In this document: one piece after another, positions 1 through 6,062 of the stretch
Numbering within the stretch: the first letter of the stretch is position 1
Layout: each line of letters starts with the position of its first letter
NCBI GenBank assembly: GCA_938003595.1
Contig: CALKYH010000271.1
Span: 1 to 6,391 of the forward strand
Reading direction: 5' to 3'
DNA length: 6,391 nucleotides
Source: an uncultured bacterium
Lineage (GTDB): Bacteria; Planctomycetota; Phycisphaerae; Phycisphaerales; UBA1924
Notes under the pieces: model-generated
Databases searched by the model: none
What the model was told of the DNA's origin: nothing
Seen by the model: only the letters and a program-made list of their open reading frames with translations
Position numbers and translations under genes: made by a program

Positions 1-2845
1 AGTCGAACCAGTTGAACCGGCGCACCTTGTACGGGCAGTTGTTCAGGCAGTACCGCGTGCCGATGCAGCGGTTGTACGCCATGTCGTTCGTGCCCTCGGG
101 GCCGTGCACCGTCGCGTTGACCGGGCACACCACCTCGCACGGGGCGTTCTCGCAGTGCATGCACGGCAGCGGCTGCACCACCATGCCCGGGTTCGCCTCG
201 TCGCCCTCGTAGTAGCGATCGACGCGGATCCAGTGCATCTCGCGGCCCTTGTAGACCTCGACCTTGCCCACGATCGGGATGTTGTTCTCCGCCTGGCACG
301 CCGTCGTGCAGGCGCCGCAGCCCGAGCACATCGTCAGGTCGATCGACATGCCCCACTGCTGCTTGCCGCGCCGGCCCACCGCGAACGGCGCCTCCTGCTC
401 GCGCCCCTGCGGGTCGGTCGTCTCGAAGCCGTGGCTCTGCTTCTCGAGGTACACATCGCGGTTCACCGGCGTGTGCGACTCAGTCTGGCCGCGCTCGGCG
501 AAGTCCAGGTATCGGGGCACGCCGTAGGAGTCCTTCTGCGTCTCGACGACATCGCCGTGCTTGCGGAACGCCGCGATGTCGAACTCGCGGACGATGCCGC
601 GCCCCTCCATCGAGCCGTGGTCCTGCGTCGTCGCCAGCAACGTCGCGTACGGGCCCTCGCGCGCCGGGCCGGAGACCTTCGCGACCTGCGCCCCGCTCGC
701 GGTCCGCATCCCGGCGGTGGTCCGCACGGCGTAGGTGTCGAAGCCCACGCCCGCGCCGATCCGCCCCGTGACCTTGCGCCCGTAGCCCAGCTCGAGCACG
801 ATCGCGTCGTCCGCCATGCCCGGCTGCACCCACGCCTGGATCTTCATCTCGCGCCCGCCGACCTCGACCGACAGCGAGTCGCCGTTGTGCACGCCCAGGC
901 GCTCGGCCGTCGCGGGGCTCAGCAGCGCCGGGTTGTCCCAGGTGATCTTCGTGATCGGGTGCGGCATCTCCTGCATCCACCCGTTGTTCGCGTGGCGCCC
1001 GTCGTGCAGGTACGGGTGCGGCATGAACACCGCCTCCATCCCGCCCGAGCCGCCGAGGCTCAACGCCGAGGCCGCGCTCGCGACCGCGCCGCCCTTGACC
1101 GACGGCCGCGACGGCGCCGGCGCGGAGCCGGCCAGCCGGCCGTCGTGCAGCGAGCGCCGCCAGGCCTTCTCAAAGTCCTCCGCCGACGCGCCCAGCTTCT
1201 CGCGCCAGGTGCGCCGGACGATCTCGTAGCCGTCGTGCGCGTGGTCCGCGACGATCGCCCCGAGGACCTCCAGGTCCGTCTTGCCGTCGAAGATCGGCGC
1301 GATCATCGGCTGCACCACCGTCCAGCCGCCGTCGTGCGCCTCGGTGTCGTTCCACGACTCCAGGTAGTGCGCCTGGTTCACATGCCAGAGCGACGCCTGC
1401 CCCGTCTCGTCCACATGCGTGCCGAGATGGATCGTCGTCGGAACCTTGGTGTACTTGCCCGCGATCCCCAGGTCCGCCGGCGCGTTGTAGACCGGGTTCG
1501 CGCCGAGCACGACCAGCGTGTCCACCGCGCCCGCGTCCATCGCGTCGCTCAGCGCCTTGATCGACGCCAGCGAGGACTGCGCCTCGTCCGCGCCCATCGG
1601 CACGAAGCTCACGACCGGCCCGACGGCGCCCAGCGCCTCGTTCACCGCGTGGAACAGCGCGTGCACCGCCGCCGGCTGCGACGCGCCCACCAGCACGACC
1701 GCCTCGCCGCGGTGCGCCGCCAGGTCCTCCGCCGCCGCCTCGATCCACGCCGCGTGCGCCCCGGCGTCGGCCTGCGGCACGCGAACGCCCCCGCCCAGCT
1801 TCGCCATGATCGCGCCCGCCAGCGCCAGCGCCAGCGTCGTCGTCTCGCTCGGCTTGGCCGGCAGGCGGTGGTCCGCCGCGCCGCCCGTGAGCGTCATCAT
1901 CGTCTCGATCACATACAGGCGGTTCATGTCCGCCTCGGCCGCGTGACCCGGCTTGGTGTGCACCTTCCGCGCCGCGGCGAAGCCCCGCGCCTCCTGCAGC
2001 GCGCCCGGCTCCATCAGGAAGTCACGATCGATCGACGCCACCCGCTTGGCCTTGGCCAGCGTCAGCCGCTGGCGCATCGGCGAGCCGAACGCCAGCTTCG
2101 AGCCCTCGATCGCGTGGTCGTTGTCGATCGGCTCGTAGGCCAGCCAGGTCGCCTTCGGCCAGCGCGCCAGCGCCTTGTCGCGCATCGCGTCGCGCGAGGG
2201 GCTCGTCAGCTTCTCCGCGAGGAAGTACAGCCCGGCGCCCTTGTTCCCGTCAAACTTCGGGAAGTGCGAGCGAGCGAAGTCCTCGAACGCCTTCCAGCCG
2301 TTCTCGATCTCCCCGCCGTCGCGACGCACATGCGTCGAGCGGTCGGCGTCATAGAGGTCGAGCAGGCTCGCCTGCGCGAACGAGTCGCTCTTGCCCTGGT
2401 TGATCGGGTGCAGCGGGTTGCCCTCGACCTTGATCGGGCGGCCGTCGATCGTCCGCGCCAGCAGACCCTGCGCGCCGCCGCCGGGCATCGGCAGCGCCGT
2501 CGCGTAGTACAGCGGGTTGCCGGGGACCAGGTCCTCCGGCTCCTTCGCGTAGGTCATGATCTTGTGGTCGGGGCGCCGGCAGCCGGGGATCGTCACCACG
2601 CCCGCCAGCGCCAGGCCCGCCGCCATCAGCTTCAGGAACTCGCGACGCGTGTCCGCGCTCGCCTCCGACGCCAGCGCCGGGAACTCGCGCTCCAGACGCT
2701 CGCGGAACTCCGGCGTGTCCGACAGGTCGTCGAGACTCCGCCAGAATCGCTGGCCCGTCGCCCCGCTCACATCCGGAGCAGGACGCGCCTTCGCGGCGGG
2801 CTGGCCGTTCTTCTTCGAGCTGGGGCACTGGTCGAGGTTGCTCAT
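1..2845 (-). CDS. actB: Alternative complex III subunit ActB, Tat-targeted molybdopterin oxidoreductase-like / Fe-S protein (C-terminus missing)
   Basis: This is the large periplasmic subunit of alternative complex III, which oxidises quinol and passes electrons through Fe-S clusters and hemes towards a cytochrome c or oxidase. 948 codons are visible in one open frame; the C-terminus lies past the left edge. Residues 31-56 (GQRFWRSLDDL, then TPEF) match the N-terminal extension typical of this family, followed by a Tat signal (R67-R68-E-F-L-K, hydrophobic 73-87). Residues about 93-830 form the molybdopterin-oxidoreductase-like domain, with MNRLYV at 307, ADHRLP near 324-329 and a dinucleotide-binding-like region around 610-760. 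In characterised complexes this domain carries no molybdenum cofactor. From 840 come ferredoxin-like motifs: C840/C843/C846/C850, C895/C898/C903/C907 and C927/C933/C937. In the last, CIGTRYC has Thr930 where a fourth cysteine would sit, as expected for the family's [3Fe-4S] site. ATG 2845 is chosen because homologous sequence begins there and no upstream in-frame ATG, GTG or TTG occurs in the gap; its Shine-Dalgarno sequence is weak. It lies 65 bases after actA, probably cotranscribed. Confidence 0.95.
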   Translation of the reverse strand, partial: MSNLDQCPSSKKNGQPAAKARPAPDVSGATGQRFWRSLDDLSDTPEFRERLEREFPALASEASADTRREFLKLMAAGLALAGVVTIPGCRRPDHKIMTYAKEPEDLVPGNPLYYATALPMPGGGAQGLLARTIDGRPIKVEGNPLHPINQGKSDSFAQASLLDLYDADRSTHVRRDGGEIENGWKAFEDFARSHFPKFDGNKGAGLYFLAEKLTSPSRDAMRDKALARWPKATWLAYEPIDNDHAIEGSKLAFGSPMRQRLTLAKAKRVASIDRDFLMEPGALQEARGFAAARKVHTKPGHAAEADMNRLYVIETMMTLTGGAADHRLPAKPSETTTLALALAGAIMAKLGGGVRVPQADAGAHAAWIEAAAEDLAAHRGEAVVLVGASQPAAVHALFHAVNEALGAVGPVVSFVPMGADEAQSSLASIKALSDAMDAGAVDTLVVLGANPVYNAPADLGIAGKYTKVPTTIHLGTHVDETGQASLWHVNQAHYLESWNDTEAHDGGWTVVQPMIAPIFDGKTDLEVLGAIVADHAHDGYEIVRRTWREKLGASAEDFEKAWRRSLHDGRLAGSAPAPSRPSVKGGAVASAASALSLGGSGGMEAVFMPHPYLHDGRHANNGWMQEMPHPITKITWDNPALLSPATAERLGVHNGDSLSVEVGGREMKIQAWVQPGMADDAIVLELGYGRKVTGRIGAGVGFDTYAVRTTAGMRTASGAQVAKVSGPAREGPYATLLATTQDHGSMEGRGIVREFDIAAFRKHGDVVETQKDSYGVPRYLDFAERGQTESHTPVNRDVYLEKQSHGFETTDPQGREQEAPFAVGRRGKQQWGMSIDLTMCSGCGACTTACQAENNIPIVGKVEVYKGREMHWIRVDRYYEGDEANPGMVVQPLPCMHCENAPCEVVCPVNATVHGPEGTNDMAYNRCIGTRYCLNNCPYKVRRFNWFD

Positions 2846-2910
2846 GGTCCGGTTCCGGCTGCGAGGCGGTCGAGGCGTGATCCGAGGGGGGAGAACGCTG
2901 CGGGCGCGGC

Positions 2911-3636
2911 TCAGTAGTGGCAGGCGCCGCAGTGCTGCGGCGGGTTGAGCTGCTTCTGATCACTCAGAATCAGCCCCTGCTCACGCTGGTTGGCGCCGGC
3001 CAGCTGCGCCTCGACGGCGCGAAGGTCGGTGATCTTGATGTTGTTCTTGTCGATGAGCTGGTCCTGCGGATTGCGGTGGCACTCCAGGCAGAAACCCATG
3101 CTCAGACTCTTGACCTGATGCACCACCGGCATCTCGTCGATGCGCCCGTGGCAGGAGAAGCACGACACGCCCACCTTCAGGTGCGGGGCGTGCGGGAACT
3201 GCACATAGTCGGGCAGCTTGTGCACCCGCTGCCACTCGATGGCCTTGCCCGAGTCGTACGCCGCGCGGACGCGGGCCAGGTTCTGGTTCATCCAGTGCGC
3301 CGACGGCGAGGTCCCGTCCGCGCTCACCGCCTTGCGCAGGTAGCCGGTCGTCTGGTCCACCGCCGTGTGGCAGTTCATGCACACCGAGGGCGACGGCACA
3401 TTCGCGTGGTACGACTCCTCGACATGCGTATGGCAGTAGCGGCAGTCCATGCCCAACTGACCCGCGTGGATCTGGTGGCTGTAGTCCACCGGCTGCTTCG
3501 GCATGTACCCCACTTCCCAGAAGTTCGGGGTGAAGTAGTACCACACGGCCGCGACGACCATCGTCAACCCCAGGCCCGCGCTGATCGCGCCGACCGTGGG
3601 GAGAAGGTTCGTCCACTTCGGGAAGAGGTTGGACAC
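2911..3636 (-). CDS. actA: Alternative complex III subunit ActA, membrane-anchored pentaheme cytochrome c
   Basis: ActA is the multiheme cytochrome c subunit of alternative complex III; it sits on the periplasmic face and relays electrons from the Fe-S subunit ActB. The 241-residue product has one N-terminal membrane segment (about 12-35) without an obvious cleavage site, then a periplasmic domain with five CXXCH heme c sites: CRYCH 65-69, CMNCH 86-90, CFSCH 159-163, CLECH 183-187 and CGACH 236-240, the last ending one residue before the C-terminus. Five hemes is the number reported for ActA of characterised complexes. Other family-like stretches are NLFPKWTN at the N-terminus, YSHQIHAG near 52-59 and LGMDCRYCH. 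I chose the GTG start at 3636, giving MSNLFPKW, because GAGGAAG lies 8 bases upstream of it and because related proteins begin close to this point. An ATG at 3669 would add 11 residues but places that ribosome binding site inside the gene. It is the first gene of the minus-strand act operon. Confidence 0.95.
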   Translation of the reverse strand: MSNLFPKWTNLLPTVGAISAGLGLTMVVAAVWYYFTPNFWEVGYMPKQPVDYSHQIHAGQLGMDCRYCHTHVEESYHANVPSPSVCMNCHTAVDQTTGYLRKAVSADGTSPSAHWMNQNLARVRAAYDSGKAIEWQRVHKLPDYVQFPHAPHLKVGVSCFSCHGRIDEMPVVHQVKSLSMGFCLECHRNPQDQLIDKNNIKITDLRAVEAQLAGANQREQGLILSDQKQLNPPQHCGACHY

Positions 3637-3644
3637 CGTTGTCG

Positions 3645-3651
3645 CTTCCTC
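3645..3651 (-). promoter_or_regulatory. Ribosome binding site deciding the GTG start of actA
   Basis: Read on the minus strand this is GAGGAAG, a good Shine-Dalgarno match, separated by 8 bases from GTG at 3636-3634. It supports the GTG rather than the in-frame ATG at 3669-3667, which lies upstream of it. Confidence 0.7.
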
Positions 3652-3855
3652 AATGCCGCTCGAACGCACGCACGCGGCAGACGGGGTGAATCACAAGGCG
3701 ACCCGGCGGGGATCGCCCGGAAGAACGCCAAACACACTGAGAACTACGCCAAGGCGAGGAGGACGGATTGCTGTAGAATGAGAATCCTTGCGACGACGCT
3801 CGAAAAGATCAAGTCGGGATAGGATCCGCCCACAGGCTGGAACGGGCTGGTCAAC

Positions 3856-3885
3856 GCCGATCCGGGCCCCCAAGGGCCGGTCGGC
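3856..3885. repeat. Interrupted inverted repeat (possible operator or RNA hairpin)
   Basis: GCCGATC at 3856-3862 can pair with GGTCGGC at 3879-3885 (seven pairs, one of them G-T), and GGCCC at 3865-3869 pairs with GGGCC at 3874-3878 around a CCAA loop. Two unpaired bases (C3863, G3864) lie on one side. No T-run follows on either strand, so it does not look like an intrinsic terminator. It ends 8 bases before the TATACT box, overlapping where the -35 region of that promoter would be, so a DNA-level operator is one reading; a leader-RNA hairpin is another. Confidence 0.5.
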
Positions 3886-3893
3886 GCGGCCAA

Positions 3894-3899
3894 TATACT
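3894..3899 (+). promoter_or_regulatory. Candidate -10 box for ctaA
   Basis: TATACT differs from the consensus TATAAT at one position and stands out in very GC-rich surroundings. A start point near 3906 would give a leader of roughly 75 bases before ctaA. At 17-base spacing the -35 position reads CAAGGG, a poor match, so the promoter would need an activator, another sigma factor, or may not be real. The overlapping minus-strand TATATT could equally serve actA, about 260 bases from its start. Confidence 0.35.
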
Positions 3900-3965
3900 G
3901 ATCACTAGCATCCGCTGCACGCAACCCCCGATCCCCGATCCGGTCTCCCCAACGCGGCTCCCAAC

Positions 3966-3970
3966 AAGGA
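3966..3970 (+). promoter_or_regulatory. Ribosome binding site of ctaA
   Basis: AAGGA lies 9 bases before the ATG at 3980. It supports that start, and therefore supports the N-terminal extension being translated rather than an internal start nearer the conserved core. Confidence 0.6.
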
Positions 3971-3979
3971 TACCGACCA

Positions 3980-5266
3980 ATGACCGAACATCGCCCCGCG
4001 GGTCGCCTCCTCTGGCCAGCCATCACCCTCGGCTTCGCCGCCGCGGTCACCATGTGGACCCTCGGCTTCCTGTTCCACATCCCCGGCGTCCATCTGCCCC
4101 CCGCCTCCATCGCCGGCGCCCTCATCGCCGCGCTCGCGGCGTGGGGACTCATCGCCGGGCGGCTCGCCGGCCCGAAGGTCGCCCTCGGGGCCGGCCTGGT
4201 CGCGGGCCTGATCTGCCTGCTGATCCTCGGCTCCCTCCTGGCGCGCGAGGATGCCGACAACTCGCTCCGACCCGGTTGGCCCATCCTCATCGTCGGCTGG
4301 CTGCTCGCCTCGACCGCCCTCGCCGGCGTCGCCGGGTTCCTCGGTTCTCGGAAGGGTCACCTCGACCCGGCCTCACGCGACTGGCACGCCTTCTTCGCCG
4401 TCGTCGCCGCTGTCTCCGTCCTGCCCCTGATCATCATCGGCGGCCTGGTCACCAGCCACGAAGCGGGCCTGGCCGTCCCCGACTGGCCGAATTCCTTCGG
4501 CGCCAACATGTTCCTCTACCCTCTGGCGCGCATGACCGGCGGCATCTACTACGAGCACGCCCATCGCCTCTTCGGCTCCCTCGTTGGACTCACCACCCTC
4601 GTCTTCACAGTCTTCACCTTCATCGCCGACCGCCGCCGAACCGTGAAGGTGGCCGCCCTCGGCCTGTTCCTGCTCGTCTGCCTGCAGGGCTACATGGGCG
4701 GCATCCGCGTCACGGAGACCAGCCTCCCGCTGGCCATGGCGCACGGCGTCACGGCGCAGCTGTTCTTCGCCGGCATGTGCATCATGGCCGCCGCCTGCTC
4801 CGCGCGCTGGAAATCCACCGAGCCCCGGCACGCCGGCGTCATCCCCGGCTCGCCGCGCATCCTCTCGACCGTGCTCGTCGCGCTGCTGTTCGTCCAGCTC
4901 GCCTTCGGCGCCATGCTCCGGCACATGGGCCCCGTGCAGGGCGCCCACGCGATGATGTCCCACATCGCCAACGCCGTCATCGTCATCGTCGTCGCGATCG
5001 GCGCCGGCACCCGCGCCGCCAGGGCCATCCCCGGCGACCCGCTGTTCCGTCGCCTGGGCAAGGGCACGATGCACGCCTCGCTGACCCAGTTCCTCCTCGG
5101 CGGCGCGGCGCTCTGGGCCGTGCTGGCCTACAAGGACCGCGAGCCCCCGGCCACCGTCGATGTCCTGCTGACCACAGCCCATCAGGCGCTGGGCGCCATC
5201 GTCCTCGCTCTGGCCGCCCTTCTGGCCGCGTGGTCCCGCCGGTTGATCCTCCCCAAGGCCTCCTGA
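3980..5266 (+). CDS. ctaA: Heme A synthase, COX15/CtaA family, with an N-terminal multi-membrane extension
   Basis: CtaA/COX15 is an integral membrane enzyme that oxidises the C8 methyl of heme O to a formyl group, making heme A for A-type cytochrome oxidases. The conserved core starts near residue 136 and has about eight membrane segments (near 137-157, 190-216, 221-240, 248-273, 294-313, 322-345, 362-383, 394-418). The hallmark GGLVTSHEAGLAVPDWP is at 154-170. E192 and H195 in EHAHR, H255 in MAHG, H328 in MMSH (H323 is an alternative) and H400 in AHQ fit the acidic residue and four heme-ligand histidines of the family. The 428-residue length exceeds the usual 300-350 because residues 1-125 add about four further membrane segments (11-32, 42-60, 66-88, 101-121) that I do not recognise. 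The divergent actAB genes fit a role in supplying heme A to an ACIII-linked oxidase. The start is supported by AAGGA upstream. Confidence 0.93.
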   Translation: MTEHRPAGRLLWPAITLGFAAAVTMWTLGFLFHIPGVHLPPASIAGALIAALAAWGLIAGRLAGPKVALGAGLVAGLICLLILGSLLAREDADNSLRPGWPILIVGWLLASTALAGVAGFLGSRKGHLDPASRDWHAFFAVVAAVSVLPLIIIGGLVTSHEAGLAVPDWPNSFGANMFLYPLARMTGGIYYEHAHRLFGSLVGLTTLVFTVFTFIADRRRTVKVAALGLFLLVCLQGYMGGIRVTETSLPLAMAHGVTAQLFFAGMCIMAAACSARWKSTEPRHAGVIPGSPRILSTVLVALLFVQLAFGAMLRHMGPVQGAHAMMSHIANAVIVIVVAIGAGTRAARAIPGDPLFRRLGKGTMHASLTQFLLGGAALWAVLAYKDREPPATVDVLLTTAHQALGAIVLALAALLAAWSRRLILPKAS

Positions 5267-5312
5267 GCGCCCTCGCTCCACCGGGCCCGGCGTAACATCC
5301 GATAGGTACCCC

Positions 5313-5999
5313 ATGGCCCGCACTTCGCTCATCGCGACCGGCCTCGCCTGCTCGATCGGCGCCGTCGCCCTCGCGCAACCGGCGACGGACGACGAACAGG
5401 CCATGCGATACCAGGCCCCGCTGATCACCGGCGTCCCGCCGGGCTTCCAGCGCGTCGATCAGGGCGCCCAGGACCTCAACGCATTGCAGACCTCGCTGCG
5501 CTCCAGCGCCACATCGGTCGATCTGCGCACCCCCACCGACTTCAAAGAGGTCTACAAGGGCCCCGACGGGCGCTTCTATCGCTTCGACGGCGCCATCGGC
5601 GCCTCCTTCCCCAACTCCGAATACTTCATCAACCGCAAGGGCAACCTCGAGATCCTCGTCCCCGGCGGCACGCAGTTCTTCATCGGCACGCCCTGGAGCC
5701 TCACCGGCCCGAAGGAGCTGCTGCCGCTGGCCAACCCCAACCGCACCTCCGGCGCCACCGGCAACCAGACCACCAACTCCACGCTCGCCAGCGCCGGCAA
5801 CCAGATCAGCAGCCGCGGCGCCGAGGGCGAGGTGCATGTCCTGGTGACCGCGCTCCCGCCCGAGCTCTCCGGCGAGGCGCCGACCTCCAAGACCATCCTG
5901 GGCGACGCCGCGTATAGAAAGGATCGCCTCGCCGTGCTGCTGCGCGAGGCCTCCGAGAACTCGGCCCTCACCCCGGCCCTCGCCGACGACGCGCCCTGA
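5313..5999 (+). CDS. Secreted protein of unknown function
   Basis: I do not recognise this 228-residue protein. It begins with a Sec signal peptide (hydrophobic 6-20, likely cleavage after ALA at 21, before QPA), so the mature protein should be periplasmic or exported. Residues 30-75 are moderately polar. A compact aromatic- and glycine-rich region follows at about 77-130 (VYKGPDGRFYRFDG, then YFINRKGNLEIL and GGTQFFIGTPW), which looks like beta strands and turns of a small folded domain. A linker rich in Asn, Thr, Ser, Gly (141-170) leads to a more regular segment, VHVLVTALPPEL at 174-185, and a charged, possibly helical C-terminus (199-215). There is no membrane anchor after the signal peptide, no cysteine in the mature part, and no catalytic motif that I can name. 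It starts 46 bases after ctaA on the same strand, so cotranscription is plausible. The Shine-Dalgarno sequence is poor. Codon use resembles its neighbours, supporting a real gene. Confidence 0.85.
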   Translation: MARTSLIATGLACSIGAVALAQPATDDEQAMRYQAPLITGVPPGFQRVDQGAQDLNALQTSLRSSATSVDLRTPTDFKEVYKGPDGRFYRFDGAIGASFPNSEYFINRKGNLEILVPGGTQFFIGTPWSLTGPKELLPLANPNRTSGATGNQTTNSTLASAGNQISSRGAEGEVHVLVTALPPELSGEAPTSKTILGDAAYRKDRLAVLLREASENSALTPALADDAP

Positions 6000-6010
6000 A
6001 ACGGCGCCGC

Positions 6011-6062
6011 GGAATCTCCGTATGACCGGGGGACCGACCTCCCCTCACCAGACGGAGACTCC
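6011..6062 (+). repeat. Imperfect inverted repeat covering the lipoprotein gene's ribosome binding site
   Basis: GGAATCTCCG (6011-6020) pairs with CGGAGACTCC (6053-6062) at nine of ten positions; the exception is A6014 opposite C6059. Inside it, GGGGG at 6028-6032 can pair with TCCCC at 6040-6044 around a seven-base loop. The right arm contains the GGAG Shine-Dalgarno sequence (6054-6057) and ends directly before the ATG, so the folded RNA would hide the start region. No T-run follows, which argues against a terminator. In GC-rich DNA some pairing arises by chance, so a regulatory role is only inferred. Confidence 0.4.

Larger units (their letters stand above)
3637..3979. promoter_or_regulatory. 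Divergent intergenic region between actA and ctaA
   Basis: This 343-base stretch separates two divergently transcribed respiratory genes and must hold the promoters for both unless transcription enters from elsewhere. Visible elements are the actA ribosome binding site, a long interrupted inverted repeat at 3856-3885, a -10-like TATACT at 3894-3899 on the plus strand (TATATT overlaps it on the minus strand), a tandem 7-mer CCCGATC twice at 3927-3940, and the ctaA ribosome binding site. It is locally richer in A/T than the flanking genes around 3770-3815 and 3890-3910. I see no convincing protein gene, tRNA or riboswitch. Short open frames here on both strands lack family character and a good ribosome binding site. 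Confidence 0.6.

Noticed and set aside
104..2917. A 937-codon open frame on the plus strand opposite actB
   Set aside because: Its product is an arginine/alanine/histidine-rich sequence with no family character. It is the antisense shadow of actB in GC-rich DNA, where stop codons are rare; actB on the other strand has a Tat signal, Fe-S motifs and homology over its length.
3774..3779. TAGAAT as a plus-strand -10 box
   Set aside because: The hexamer is good, but the sequence 16-18 bases upstream (AAGGCG and neighbours) bears no resemblance to a -35 element, and it would leave a leader of about 195 bases for ctaA. TATACT at 3894 is nearer and better placed.
3784..3854. Minus-strand -35-like hexamers TTGACC (3849-3854) and TTGATC (3807-3812) as actA promoters
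   Set aside because: Neither has an acceptable -10 hexamer at 16-19 base spacing; TATCCC and GATTCT fall at the wrong distances.
3927..3940. Tandem CCCGATC repeat in the ctaA leader
   Set aside because: Only two copies of a 7-mer, too short to support a repeat array or regulator site without comparative data.
3744..3980. A 78-codon minus-strand frame filling part of the divergent region
   Set aside because: It begins on the bases of the ctaA start, has no convincing ribosome binding site and no recognisable features; it would occupy the region that should hold promoters.
5281..5290. Palindrome CCGGGCCCGG after ctaA as a terminator
   Set aside because: It is a perfect palindrome with no loop and no following T-run; such sites are common by chance in DNA this rich in G and C.
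4054..5295. A 413-codon open frame in another plus-strand frame across ctaA, and a 351-codon one on the minus strand (4373-5428)
   Set aside because: Both have arginine/proline- or glycine/aspartate-rich shadow composition. The ctaA frame carries the conserved histidines and membrane segments.
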